Assembly: GCF_028622875.1 (NCBI RefSeq) | Contig: NZ_CP117709.1 | Span: 3,971,001 to 4,035,000, forward strand | Reading direction: 5' to 3' | Source of the DNA: Streptomyces sp. MMBL 11-1 | Lineage (GTDB): Bacteria > Actinomycetota > Actinomycetes > Streptomycetales > Streptomycetaceae | Length of the DNA: 64,000 bases | In this document: one piece after another, positions 30,384 through 38,185 of the stretch | Layout: each line of letters starts with the position of its first letter | How positions within the stretch are numbered: position 1 is the first letter of the stretch | Notes under the pieces: model-generated | What the model was told of the DNA's origin: nothing | Seen by the model: the letters and a program-made list of their open reading frames with translations, nothing else | Databases searched by the model: none | Program-made: the position numbers and the translations under genes

Positions 30384-30910
30384 CGATCGCCGCCCTGATC
30401 CGGCTCCTGGACGAGGAGCAGCCCGACGTTGTCCGCCACCCGGCACCCGAGATCCCTCAGATCACCTCCAGAAAGAGGAAGTTCATGCAGCAGCAGCCCC
30501 GCCCGGTCCCCGGCCCGCCCGCTTCTCAGGAGACGCCCTCGGCCGGTGCCGCGCCGCTCGCCGTCGGCAAGCTCCTCGCCTGGGCCGAGGCGCACGAGAC
30601 ACGGTTCGTGGCCCGCAAGGGCGAGCAGGCCCGGGCGCTCCTGCGGGACCTCCGCGGCCTGTACGCCGAGGCCGAGGAACTCGCCCAGGCCGACGCCGAA
30701 GAGCAGCGCCTGGTCGAGCAGCTCGCCGAGCTCCGCGCCCGCAAGGACAGGCTGCGCCCGGTGCAGAAGCGGAAGTCTCCGGCTCGGGACTACGTGCCGG
30801 CCGAGGTCCGAGCCTGGGCAAGGGGAGCCGGTCTCGACGTCCCCACGGTCGGCACCGTGCCGAACACGATCGTCACGGCCTGGCGCGAGGTGACCGGCGG
30901 TGCCCAGTGA
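30380..30910 (+). CDS. Lsr2-like DNA-binding protein with coiled coil, 176 aa
   Basis: The ATG at 30380 overlaps the previous stop. Residues 60-130 form a coiled coil (LRGLYAEAEELAQADAEEQR, LVEQLAELRARKDRLRP). The C-terminal part VPAEVRAWARGAGLDVPTVG followed by TVPNTIVTAWREV matches the C-terminal DNA-binding domain of Lsr2 (pattern VRxWAxxxG...xxxPxxVxxAY). The Arg-Gly-Arg minor-groove motif is replaced by VGT, and the Lsr2 N-terminal dimer domain is absent. It could compete with or modify host Lsr2 silencing; DNA binding needs testing. Confidence 0.55.
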   Translation: MTIAALIRLLDEEQPDVVRHPAPEIPQITSRKRKFMQQQPRPVPGPPASQETPSAGAAPLAVGKLLAWAEAHETRFVARKGEQARALLRDLRGLYAEAEELAQADAEEQRLVEQLAELRARKDRLRPVQKRKSPARDYVPAEVRAWARGAGLDVPTVGTVPNTIVTAWREVTGGAQ

Positions 30911-31293
30911 TCTCCGCCCGCCTCCGCTACACCGGCATCCTCTGCGTCGCCGTGGGCTCGTTCGCCGCGTCGATCTACTGCTGTGTGGCCGGCCTATGGA
31001 CCGGCTGGATCGCGTTCTGGCTGCTGAGCAACGTGTGCGTCGTCGTCTGCGGGCGGATACAGACCACCGCCGCCCGCCTGCAGGAGGCACACCACGCCGC
31101 CCAGGTCCTCGCCCGGCAGGCCGAGCTCCTGGACGCCGCGCACTGCGGGGAGCAGAAGCCGCCGTTCAGCGAGCACACCTTGCGCACCGAGTGTGTGCTG
31201 CGGCCGGGCCATCCCGGCAGCCACGCGGACGAGCAGGGCACCCGCTGGTGGTGGATCGACGAGGACCTCCCGGCCCGGGCGCAGCAGCGGTGA
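30907..31293 (+). CDS. Two-span membrane protein with C-terminal Cys/His motif, 128 aa
   Basis: The GTG start overlaps the previous stop. Residues 8-50 contain two hydrophobic helices (YTGILCVAVGSFAASIYCCV, WTGWIAFWLLSNVCVVVCG). A coiled segment follows, then ECVLRPGHPGSHADEQGTRW, a short motif widespread in actinophage small proteins (C-x-x-x-x-GH-x-G-x-H). The motif may bind a metal. Function unknown. Confidence 0.6.
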   Translation: MISARLRYTGILCVAVGSFAASIYCCVAGLWTGWIAFWLLSNVCVVVCGRIQTTAARLQEAHHAAQVLARQAELLDAAHCGEQKPPFSEHTLRTECVLRPGHPGSHADEQGTRWWWIDEDLPARAQQR

Positions 31294-31517
31294 GCCGCTA
31301 CCTGGTCATCTGCTGCGAGGCCTCCCAGCCGTACGGCCGCTGCGGGGTGTACCTGCCGACCGGCACCGCCGATGAGGCCGAGGCGAACACCGCCGCCACC
31401 CGGGCCGGGTGGAGCACGAACCCGGACCGCTGCCCCGGCCACACCTTCCGCCCCCGCACCACCAGCCGCACTGTCCGCCGGCTCCGCCCCACCACCGAGA
31501 GGACCTCGACACCATGA
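31290..31517 (+). CDS. Hypothetical protein, 75 aa
   Basis: The GTG start overlaps the previous stop. VICCEASQPYGRCGVYLPTG and CPGHTFRPRT hold three cysteines in a small alpha/beta protein, then a basic tail. The stop overlaps the following ATG. Function unknown. Confidence 0.5.
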   Translation: MSRYLVICCEASQPYGRCGVYLPTGTADEAEANTAATRAGWSTNPDRCPGHTFRPRTTSRTVRRLRPTTERTSTP

Positions 31518-32419
31518 CCACTGACCCCACGGAGCTCACCCCGGCCGAGCGGCTTCGTGCCGCGGCCGCGAAGCTGCGCACCCTGCTGACCGAGCTCGGC
31601 GACTGCCGAGGCCCCTGGTACGTCGTGAACCGGGAGCAGCGCCCGTACCCGCAGCGCATCGACAACATCGGCGTCCCGTACGTCATCGCCTCCACGACAA
31701 CCGACCCGAGCACCCCGCCGTACCTTGCGGACTACATCGCTCTGATGCACCCCCGAGTTGGGTACGCCATCACGCAGCTGCTCGAATCGTTGGCCGCGCG
31801 CCTGGACGACGCCACTTCCGACGTGGCGCAGCTCCTGGACCCGCACGCACTCATCGCAGCGCGCCTGATCCTCAAAGCGCCCGGCACCCCGGACGTGACC
31901 GAGGCTGCAGACCGGGCCGAGGACACGCTCCGGGACCGCATGGCCGCAGCGATCTACGAGACGAACATGTGCAGCCCCTGGGCCGAGGCGCACCCTGATG
32001 ACGTGCTCGCCTACGGCTGGGACGCGGATGCGGCCCTCCGAGTCCGCGACGACGAGATGACCGAGCTCCGCCGGCAGGCCGCACTGTCCGACGACGTCAC
32101 CGCCCAGACGAAGGCCCTCCTGGAGCGGCGCACCACGACGCTCCGGGAGCGGGCCGAGCGTGCGGAGGCGGTCATCCTCAAGGCCCTGACCGGCCTCACC
32201 GGCGATGGGTTCGCGCGCGGCTTCCGCCTGGTCCAGCGCGACGGTGCTCACCTCGACGGAGCTGTGTTCCCATCGGGCCGGTGCTTCGTCCTGGACGACT
32301 CCGAGTACGGACTCTCGACCGTCGCGGTGTCCGTGGCCGAGCTGCTGCGCGGCGGCTACCACGGAGCCCGCATCGAATGGGCCGACGAGCCCCCCGGGGA
32401 CGAGGCCGGCCGTGGCTGA
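31514..32419 (+). CDS. Hypothetical phage protein, 301 aa
   Basis: The ATG at 31514 (MTTDPTELTPAERLRAAAAK) overlaps the previous stop. The N-terminal half resembles a recurring Streptomyces phage domain (GPWYVVNREQRPYPQRIDNI, VASTTTDPST-like, ADYIALMHPRVG). The middle is coiled coil (ALLERRTTTLRERAERAEAV) and the C-terminal part is beta-rich (FRLVQRDGAHLDGAVFPSGR). Its molecular role is not known. Confidence 0.6.
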   Translation: MTTDPTELTPAERLRAAAAKLRTLLTELGDCRGPWYVVNREQRPYPQRIDNIGVPYVIASTTTDPSTPPYLADYIALMHPRVGYAITQLLESLAARLDDATSDVAQLLDPHALIAARLILKAPGTPDVTEAADRAEDTLRDRMAAAIYETNMCSPWAEAHPDDVLAYGWDADAALRVRDDEMTELRRQAALSDDVTAQTKALLERRTTTLRERAERAEAVILKALTGLTGDGFARGFRLVQRDGAHLDGAVFPSGRCFVLDDSEYGLSTVAVSVAELLRGGYHGARIEWADEPPGDEAGRG

Positions 32420-32603
32420 GTCCCCGCGCTGCACCGTGTGCGGCCGGCCGCTGCGTGACCCGGCGTCCCGGGCGCGCGGCACCGGCCCGGTCTGCCACCG
32501 CAAGACCCGCGCCCTGCGGCTGCCCGCGACCCGCCGCCCCGCGCTCCCGCCGTACGTGGGCGGGCGCCCGGTCGACGACGTCCCCGCCAGCCCTCTCTTC
32601 TGA
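32412..32603 (+). CDS. DUF6011-like zinc-ribbon protein, 63 aa
   Basis: The GTG start at 32412 overlaps the previous gene by 8 bases. CTVCGRPLRDPASRARGTGP followed by VCHRKTRAL is the compact four-ligand ribbon (C-x2-C...G-x-G-P-x-C) seen in DUF6011 proteins of actinophages. Likely a nucleic-acid or protein adaptor. Confidence 0.7.
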   Translation: MAESPRCTVCGRPLRDPASRARGTGPVCHRKTRALRLPATRRPALPPYVGGRPVDDVPASPLF

Positions 32604-32629
32604 CCCACCGCACCACCCGGAGCGCCACC

Positions 32630-33370
32630 ATGACCGACACCTGCCTCTCCTGCCGGGGCCTCCTGCCCGACGACTCCCCGCGCACCGGCTGCGAGGCCTG
32701 CCAGTACAGCGTCCACACCTGGCTCCGCGAGCTCCCCCGCCACCTGGTGCTCCTCGCCGACATGCTGACGCCGGACACCGGCCCCGCACGCCGCGGCGGC
32801 GTCGGCCGCGCCCACGCCCCGCTCCCGATCCGCCTCGACGTCCTGGACCTCACCGGCCCCGGGCAGCCCGTGCTCCTGGCCGACCCGCACGGCGACCAGA
32901 CCGGCGGCATCCCCATGACGCCGCTCCTCTACGGGTGGGCCCGGTACCTGGCCGCGGACTACCCATCGGTCCGCACCGACGCCCACGGCACCGTCCACAT
33001 CGAGCGGTGCGACGGTGCTCTCGTCCGGGGAGGGGCCGACGTCCCCGGCCTGTGCCGGTGGCTGGACGCCTACCTCCCGTACGCCGCGACCCGCCCGTGG
33101 TGGGACGACCTCCACGAGCAGCTGGAGCAGCTGCTCCACCGGGTCCGCCGGCTCACCCACACTCGGCCCGTCACCCGGGCCAAGGACGCGCCCTGCCCAC
33201 AGTGCAGCGCCTGGTCGCTGGTGGAACGCGAGGACGAGCTGCACATCACCTGCACGATCTGCCCGGCCCGGCTCACCCCCGACGAGTACGACGCCCACCG
33301 CGCCGCCGTCATGCCCGCGCTCGCCAGCCTCGCCCTCCGGATCGCCGCCACCCAGCAGACCGCCGCCTGA
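32630..33370 (+). CDS. Double zinc-ribbon protein, 246 aa
   Basis: The ATG at 32630 follows GGAGCGCCACC. An N-terminal ribbon (CLSCRGLLPDDSPRTGCEAC) and a C-terminal ribbon (CPQCSAWSLVEREDELHITC, CTIC) flank a helical core (TPLLYGWARYLAADYPSV; LHEQLEQLLHRVRRLTHTRP). This layout is common in Streptomyces phage and AICE early genes, with no proven role. It precedes the methyltransferase after a 130-base regulatory gap. Confidence 0.65.
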   Translation: MTDTCLSCRGLLPDDSPRTGCEACQYSVHTWLRELPRHLVLLADMLTPDTGPARRGGVGRAHAPLPIRLDVLDLTGPGQPVLLADPHGDQTGGIPMTPLLYGWARYLAADYPSVRTDAHGTVHIERCDGALVRGGADVPGLCRWLDAYLPYAATRPWWDDLHEQLEQLLHRVRRLTHTRPVTRAKDAPCPQCSAWSLVEREDELHITCTICPARLTPDEYDAHRAAVMPALASLALRIAATQQTAA

Positions 33371-33418
33371 ACGCCGTACGCCGCTGCGCCCCGCCCATGA
33401 CCTGGAGCGGGACAGCCG

Positions 33419-33437
33419 TTCACGGTGAACCGTAAGG
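33419..33437. promoter_or_regulatory. Operator-like inverted repeat before the methyltransferase
   Basis: TTCACGGT-GA-ACCGTAAGG matches the palindrome at 63367-63384 (TTTACGGT-TT-ACCGTAAA) in both half-sites and spacing. It is about 65 bases upstream of the methyltransferase start, suggesting control by the XRE regulator at 63093. Confidence 0.55.
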
Positions 33438-33500
33438 ACTAGAACGCCCGTTCGGATCATGATCAGGGGGACCCTGCCGTCTGCCTGTTCAGGAGCGACC

Positions 33501-34214
33501 GTGACCACCTGGACCATCCACGAGGGCGACGCCCTCACCCTGCTGCCGACGCTGACCGAGCCGGTTGACGCGGTGGTCTGCGACCCGCCGTACAACAGCG
33601 GCGGCCGCACCACCGCCGAGCGGCGCGCCCAGGGCGCCCGCGACAAGTACGTGTCCGGCGACGCCACGCACTCCCTCGCCGACTTCGACGGCGACACCCG
33701 CGACCAGCGCGGCTACACCTACTGGCTCGGTCAGATCCTCGCCGCCGCCTACGCCCGCACCAGACCCGGCGGCAGCCTCCTCGTTTTCACCGACTGGGCG
33801 CAGCTCCCCGCGACGTCCGACGCCCTGCAGGCCGGTGGCTACACCTGGCGGGGGATCATCCCGTGGCGCAAGCCGATCAGCCGCCCGGTGAAGGATGGAT
33901 TCCGCCGCGAGTGCGAGTACGTCCTGTGGGGCAGCCGCGGAGACCCGCTCCGCCACGCCCCCACGATCTACCTGCCCGGCTGGCTGGAGGGCTCCCAGCC
34001 GCGCGGCAAGACCCGCGTCCACATCACCCAGAAGCCCGAATCGATCATGCGGCAACTGGTCCAGATCGCCCCCGTCGGCGGCCTGATCCTGGACCCGTTC
34101 ACCGGGTCCGGGACGACCGGCGCGGCCGCGCTCGCCGAGGGCAGGCGATTCGTCGGCATCGAGCAGGCCCCGGCCTACGCCGCGGCCGCCCGGCAGCGCC
34201 TCGCCGCGGCCTGA
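33501..34214 (+). CDS. DNA N4-cytosine/N6-adenine methyltransferase
   Basis: This 237-aa enzyme has motif order IV to I, the beta class. The catalytic motif VVCDPPYNSGGR lies near residue 30, a target-recognition stretch follows (GARDKYVSGDATHSLADFDG), and the AdoMet motif LILDPFTGSGTTGAAALAEG lies near residue 195, preceded by HITQKPESIMRQLVQI. The GTG at 33501 has AGGAGCGACC directly upstream. With DPPY it should methylate an exocyclic amino group, probably to protect phage DNA. No restriction partner is present. It ends at a strong terminator. Confidence 0.92.
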   Translation: MTTWTIHEGDALTLLPTLTEPVDAVVCDPPYNSGGRTTAERRAQGARDKYVSGDATHSLADFDGDTRDQRGYTYWLGQILAAAYARTRPGGSLLVFTDWAQLPATSDALQAGGYTWRGIIPWRKPISRPVKDGFRRECEYVLWGSRGDPLRHAPTIYLPGWLEGSQPRGKTRVHITQKPESIMRQLVQIAPVGGLILDPFTGSGTTGAAALAEGRRFVGIEQAPAYAAAARQRLAAA

Positions 34215-34231
34215 CCCGTACGCTTCCGCCC

Positions 34232-34279
34232 AGCACTGCGCCCCCTGCCCAACTCCCATGGGCAGGGGGCGCAGCGCTG
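34232..34279. terminator. Terminator between the methyltransferase and a convergent regulator
   Basis: CTGCGCCCCCTGCCCA and TGGGCAGGGGGCGCAG are perfect 16-base complements with a short loop, extended by AGC/GCT outside one mismatch. It lies between convergent genes and closes the early gene series that begins at 24855. Confidence 0.8.
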
Positions 34280-34281
34280 TA

Positions 34282-34512
34282 TCACGCCTCGGCGGTCGGC
34301 GGCTTGAGGTCGGTCCGCTGCCCCTGGCGGGACTTCCGCGCAGCGAAGTACGGCCGCGCGGCCCGGTAGTCGACCGCGTGGGCGCGGCCAATCTGTACGA
34401 CCGGCGGGAAGTTCGGGTCTTCCCGCGCGAGCTGGGAAATGCGCTGGTTGCTCATCCTCGGGACGACTCCGTCGGCAACCAGCCGTCGCGCGAGTTCACG
34501 GAACGACATCAT
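34282..34512 (-). CDS. Small helix-turn-helix regulator, 76 aa
   Basis: The ATG at 34512 is preceded by GAAGGAGG; a second ATG follows directly. MMSFRELARRLVADGVVPRM and NQRISQLAREDPNFPPVVQI form an excisionase/AlpA-like DNA-binding fold with the wing VDYRAARPYF. It is the only leftward gene in this region and faces a palindrome at 34565-34580, probably its own operator. Confidence 0.65.
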   Translation of the reverse strand: MMSFRELARRLVADGVVPRMSNQRISQLAREDPNFPPVVQIGRAHAVDYRAARPYFAARKSRQGQRTDLKPPTAEA

Positions 34513-34564
34513 CTCGGGCCCTCCTTCGTCGGCCTCGGGCACGGGCACCATTCTTCCTGACCTA

Positions 34565-34580
34565 CTAGGCATTTGCCTAG
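34565..34580. promoter_or_regulatory. Palindrome in the divergent promoter region
   Basis: CTAGGCA-TT-TGCCTAG is a perfect inverted repeat in an AT-richer interval, between the leftward regulator and the rightward gene at 34684. It is a candidate autoregulatory operator. Confidence 0.6.
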
Positions 34581-34683
34581 GAAGTCGCTACGCTCAATCC
34601 GGCAACAACGAAGCGGCCCCGGCCGGCGCTCACAACGCCATTGGTCGGGGCCGGTCAACCCCTGATGCACCCAGGAGCCGACC

Positions 34684-35034
34684 ATGCGTGATCGTAGCCG
34701 CGCCACCACCGCACTGGCATTACCGCCCGCCTCCGACGCCGACGAGGCGCTCCAGCGCGCCCGTACCGCGATGACCGCCGAGACCCGCACCCTGATCGAG
34801 GACATCGGCCGCGCCCTCTGCGCGATCGAACCCTCCCTCGAGATGCGGGAAGTCACCCGCCTCGCGTACGCCGCCCGCGCCGCCGCCGACGTCCACGGCC
34901 TCGGCACCCCGCGCGCCGTCGCCGCCACCGGCCTCCTGCTGCGCCACATGCCGCGCGTCGACTGGCCCGAGCCGCCCTCGCCGCTCACCCGCGCCGAGTA
35001 CGGGATGCGACTCATCCAGATGGCCGACCGCTGA
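34684..35034 (+). CDS. Hypothetical helical protein, 116 aa
   Basis: The ATG at 34684 (MRDRSRATTALALPPASDAD) starts a new rightward unit. The product is all helix (RARTAMTAETRTLIEDIGRA, AVAATGLLLRHMPRVDWPEP). Its stop overlaps the next ATG. It is the first gene before the membrane-protein block. Function unknown. Confidence 0.6.
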   Translation: MRDRSRATTALALPPASDADEALQRARTAMTAETRTLIEDIGRALCAIEPSLEMREVTRLAYAARAAADVHGLGTPRAVAATGLLLRHMPRVDWPEPPSPLTRAEYGMRLIQMADR

Positions 35035-35198
35035 TGGCCGCCGACGACGCCCGGGAGATCAGCCCGGCCGACGCCGCCCGCGCTTACACCGCCGGGCAGA
35101 CCGCCGCCCTCCAGGGCCCCCGCCCCTCCACCGCCGAGAACCGCACGCAGCTCGGCTCCGCCCGCACGTCGGGCAACTCCGCCGCCTCCACCCGCTGA
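35034..35198 (+). CDS. Hypothetical small protein, 54 aa
   Basis: The ATG at 35034 overlaps the previous stop (TGATG). The polar, low-complexity product reads MAADDAREISPADAARAYTA ... GNSAASTR. Support comes from the tight junction and GC3 bias rather than homology. Confidence 0.45.
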   Translation: MAADDAREISPADAARAYTAGQTAALQGPRPSTAENRTQLGSARTSGNSAASTR

Positions 35199-35255
35199 AC
35201 CGCCCGGCCGGGCGCGCACCACCGCGCCCGGCCGGCCCACGCCCCGGAGCACCCC

Positions 35256-35333
35256 ATGCGCTTCCTGTACCTGATCACCTTCGTCTGGGTGGTCGCCTTC
35301 CCGACCTTCCTGATCGTGAGGGCCCTCGGATGA
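35256..35333 (+). CDS. Membrane micropeptide, 25 aa
   Basis: ATG at 35256 follows CCCCGGAGCACCCC; the TGA overlaps the next start by 4 bases. The whole peptide is one hydrophobic helix with arginines at each end (MRFLYLITFVWVVAFPTFLI VRALG). Coupling to the larger membrane protein suggests they act together. Confidence 0.5.
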   Translation: MRFLYLITFVWVVAFPTFLIVRALG

Positions 35334-36196
35334 CCCGCACCCGCACCGTCGAGCGCTCCCGCCTCGTCCCGCACACCATCGACGGCACCACCCATCTTGT
35401 CCTCGACCGCTACAAGGAGGACGTGCCCCTGCCGCCGCGCGACTGGGACCGCCTCGTCCTCACCGGCGTCACCGCGGCGGCCGCCGTGATCGGCGTTGCC
35501 TCGATCGTCTGGTCGACCGCGAGCATCGGCAGCCTCCTCGACCTCGTCGTCCCACTCACCGCCGCCGCGTACGCCGCCGCCCTGGTCTTCGACCTCGTGT
35601 GGCTGTCCTGCATGGCCCTGGAGTGGCTCGCCCGCTATGACCAGGAGCGTGCCGTCCTCCCGCGCCGCGCCGGATACGTGGCCCTCGGCATCGCCATGGG
35701 TGCGGTCGGCACCCACGGCTGGATCTCCGGAGAGTTCGCGATCGGCTGCGTCGCCGCGACGGTGTCCGGCCTCGCGAAGGTCATGTGGACCGTCGTCCTG
35801 CGTCACCACGCGAAGCCGCTGGACGCGTTCACCCAGCAGTGGGTCGACGCCGAGCGCGCGAAGGCCGGCGGCCGCCTCGCGATGGTCTCCGTCCGCCGCG
35901 AGCTCACCCGCGCCGAGCAGGCCGTCGCCGCCGAGCGGGCCGCGCTCTCCGGAGCCTCCGGAGAGACTCCGGACACCAACCCGGACTCTCCGGAGGACAA
36001 GGCGCAGACTCCGGACGAGGCGGAGCAGCCGTCCGCCACCGGGCCGATGACCATTACGGATGCGATCCGGACGGCCCTCTCCTCCGGGATCTCCGATCCG
36101 GATGCGGTGCTCCGCTACGTTCGCAAGGTCGCCGACGCGAACGCCAAGGAGGAGTCCGTTCTCCGGACTCTCCGGAGCCTCCGGAAGACCGCATGA
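35330..36196 (+). CDS. Spread-like multi-span membrane protein, 288 aa
   Basis: The ATG overlaps the micropeptide stop. Four hydrophobic segments lie between residues 42 and 160 (VLTGVTAAAAVIGVASIVWS, LLDLVVPLTAAAYAAALVFD, YVALGIAMGAVGTHGWI, AIGCVAATVSGLAKVMWTVV). A cytoplasmic charged region follows and then a small helical domain (TITDAIRTALSSGISDPDAV ... RTLRSLRKTA). The arrangement resembles Spd-type proteins of Streptomyces plasmids and AICEs, but I cannot confirm homology. The last 80 codons contain most of the TCCGGA cluster. Confidence 0.55.
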   Translation: MTRTRTVERSRLVPHTIDGTTHLVLDRYKEDVPLPPRDWDRLVLTGVTAAAAVIGVASIVWSTASIGSLLDLVVPLTAAAYAAALVFDLVWLSCMALEWLARYDQERAVLPRRAGYVALGIAMGAVGTHGWISGEFAIGCVAATVSGLAKVMWTVVLRHHAKPLDAFTQQWVDAERAKAGGRLAMVSVRRELTRAEQAVAAERAALSGASGETPDTNPDSPEDKAQTPDEAEQPSATGPMTITDAIRTALSSGISDPDAVLRYVRKVADANAKEESVLRTLRSLRKTA

Positions 36197-36232
36197 GCGC
36201 CCCGGAGAAGGACGCCGAGAGCAGCGTCCGGA
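35948..36232. repeat. Cluster of eleven TCCGGA motifs
   Basis: The palindrome TCCGGA occurs at 35948, 35957, 35968, 35989, 36010, 36066, 36097, 36162, 36171, 36180 and 36227, spanning the end of one membrane-protein gene and the start of the next. The copies fall in several reading-frame phases. Confidence 0.6.
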
Positions 36233-36849
36233 GCTGGCTCCGCGCCCGGATCGACGGCCCCGTCGTACCCGAGCCGGAGCAGACCCCGCTCGTCCAGGTC
36301 CGCATCGTCCCGACCCCCGACCCGGCAGCCGAGACCGACGACCAGGAGCAGGAGCCCGACGACGCGGCCGCCACCGAGCCGGAGCCGAAGCGCCCGTGGT
36401 GGGACGTACGCCCCGGCCCCTTCGGCGGCCGTGACCCGGAGCCCGAGCCGTCGGCCGCGCCGTCGACCGAGTACGCGCCCGGCATCCACGTCACCGTGAA
36501 CCAGCCCGCCCCGGCCGCGCCCTCGTGGCTCGCCCCGGACCCGGCCGCCGAGCGCGCCGCCGAGCGCCTCCACCGCCTCCGGGTCTGGTTCGCCTACCAC
36601 CTCTCCGCAGGCTTCGCCGGGTGGGTGTTCGGCCTCGTCGGCGCCATGCACGACGTCCTGGTCGACGCCGGACAGCAGGGGGCCGCCGTCGGCATCGCCA
36701 TGGGCTTCGTCGCCTGGATCGTCGCCTCGTACCTGCCCGGCCTGCCCTACATGCCCCCGGCGCTGCGCCCCGCCCTCATCTGGGCCGCCCGCATCCCCGT
36801 CAGCTCCGCCGCCATCGCCCTGGCCCTCTACGCGCCCGGCACCGTCTAG
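36193..36849 (+). CDS. Membrane protein with long acidic N terminus, 218 aa
   Basis: The ATG at 36193 overlaps the previous stop. The first 130 residues are acidic and disordered (EPDDAAATEPEPKRPWWDVR). Membrane spans follow (LSAGFAGWVFGLVGAMHDVL, GAAVGIAMGFVAWIVASYLP, LIWAARIPVSSAAIALALYA). It belongs to a four-gene membrane block and may interact with the neighbouring multi-span protein. No motif links it to a known pathway. Confidence 0.6.
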   Translation: MSAPEKDAESSVRSWLRARIDGPVVPEPEQTPLVQVRIVPTPDPAAETDDQEQEPDDAAATEPEPKRPWWDVRPGPFGGRDPEPEPSAAPSTEYAPGIHVTVNQPAPAAPSWLAPDPAAERAAERLHRLRVWFAYHLSAGFAGWVFGLVGAMHDVLVDAGQQGAAVGIAMGFVAWIVASYLPGLPYMPPALRPALIWAARIPVSSAAIALALYAPGTV

Positions 36850-36862
36850 GAGACCCCTCGTC

Positions 36863-37312
36863 ATGCAGCACCTCGCAGCAGCCGCCAGCGGCGGCACGTT
36901 CGACTACGTCGGCGCCGGAGGCCTCGCCCTGGTCGCCACGGCCGTCCTGATCTTCGGCGTCATCGGCAAGGGCTCCCGCAAGCTCAGCATCCTCTGGGCG
37001 GGCATCACCGCGTTCGTCGCAGGGTCCGCGTACATCGCCGCCGGGAAGATCTGGGCCAGCCCGCAGCAGGTCGTCGAGCAGGGCTGGACCGGAATCGGTG
37101 TCGGAGGCGGGGCCGGACCGTTCGGCGACGTCGGGATCGGCGCAGCCTGCGCCCTCCTCGTCGTCATCATGGTGTTCGCCCCGCTCAACCCCGCACGCTC
37201 CGCCGTGCTCTCCCTGATCGCCGCGTTCACCTGGCCCATGGCCGGGACCGGGTCGATCTGGGCCGTCCCCGGGCAGTTCTTCGCCGCCCTGTCGATGATG
37301 ATCGGGGCCTGA
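36863..37312 (+). CDS. Four-span membrane protein, 149 aa
   Basis: ATG at 36863 after GGAGACCCCTCGTC. Hydrophobic helices include GGLALVATAVLIFGVIGKGS, LSILWAGITAFVAGSAYIAA, GIGAACALLVVIMVFAPLNP and AVLSLIAAFTWPMAG. Compact all-membrane proteins of this kind occur in plasmid transfer regions and in some phages. Function unknown. Confidence 0.6.
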   Translation: MQHLAAAASGGTFDYVGAGGLALVATAVLIFGVIGKGSRKLSILWAGITAFVAGSAYIAAGKIWASPQQVVEQGWTGIGVGGGAGPFGDVGIGAACALLVVIMVFAPLNPARSAVLSLIAAFTWPMAGTGSIWAVPGQFFAALSMMIGA

Positions 37313-37313
37313 C

Positions 37314-38180
37314 ATGGAGGCCTGGATCCGCTTCTGGACCGCCCTGTGGCTCGGCTCCGAGAAGCTCACCCGCCGCACCGTCGACTGGCTGTGCAACGCC
37401 AAGCCCAAGCCCCCGAGCGCCCCGACAACGGAGAAACCCGAGGCCGCCCCCGCCAAGGGAGAGCCCGAGGAAGCTTCGGGGGAGCAGCCCCAGCAGCCCA
37501 AGAAGGCGCCCGCGAAAGGGCCGGCGGACGGCGAAGGCTCCGCGCTGCTCCGCTGGGTCGGGCTCGGGCTCGTCCTGGCCGTCACGAAGTTCACCCCGTA
37601 CACCACCGTCGCCGCCGTCATCGCGGCCGCGGCCTGGGTGGTCACCGCGCTCGCACTCGGCTACATCGCGACGATGAAGCCCGAACCCGGGCCCGAGCCG
37701 GAGCAGCCCGCCGCCGACAAGAACGACGGCCAGGAGCAGCCCGAGGAAGAGGCCCCGGAGCCCGAGCAGCACCCCTCCGAACTGCTCCCCCTCGGACACG
37801 TCGCGGTGCTGCTCTCCGAGGCCTACACAGAGGGCTCCGGGGTGCACCTCGCGGCCCTCGCCGAGCGCCTCACCCGCACCCCCCTTATGGGCCTCCCCGC
37901 CACCCCCTGGAAGACCGGCCACGTCCGCGCCCTCCTCACCCGCCACGGGGTGCGCGTACGGCCCGGCGTACGGGTGCCCCCGGTGGGCGGCAGGGAGGGG
38001 GTCCACCGGGAGGACTTCCCACCCCTCCCCCCAACCTCTCCTGGCGACCCCGTTGTTGCCGGTGTTGCCCCAGGCCAGCCCAACAACAACAACGCGAGCA
38101 ACGCCCTCTCCAACCCCTTCCGGATCACTCCCGACCCCGCCAACCCCGTCCGCCACCACGTCCACCACGAAAGGGCCTGA
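37314..38180 (+). CDS. Membrane protein with cytoplasmic winged-helix-like tail, 288 aa
   Basis: ATG at 37314, one base after the previous stop. The N-terminal helix MEAWIRFWTALWLGSEKLTR and a central pair of spans (LRWVGLGLVLAVTKFTPYTT, VAAVIAAAAWVVTALALGYI) are separated by acidic repeats. The C-terminal domain (GVHLAALAERLTRTPLMGLP, WKTGHVRALLTRHGVRVRPG) looks like a small DNA-binding fold, as in some plasmid spread and transfer proteins. The last 50 residues are Asn/Pro-rich. Confidence 0.55.
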   Translation: MEAWIRFWTALWLGSEKLTRRTVDWLCNAKPKPPSAPTTEKPEAAPAKGEPEEASGEQPQQPKKAPAKGPADGEGSALLRWVGLGLVLAVTKFTPYTTVAAVIAAAAWVVTALALGYIATMKPEPGPEPEQPAADKNDGQEQPEEEAPEPEQHPSELLPLGHVAVLLSEAYTEGSGVHLAALAERLTRTPLMGLPATPWKTGHVRALLTRHGVRVRPGVRVPPVGGREGVHREDFPPLPPTSPGDPVVAGVAPGQPNNNNASNALSNPFRITPDPANPVRHHVHHERA

Positions 38181-38185
38181 CGACC

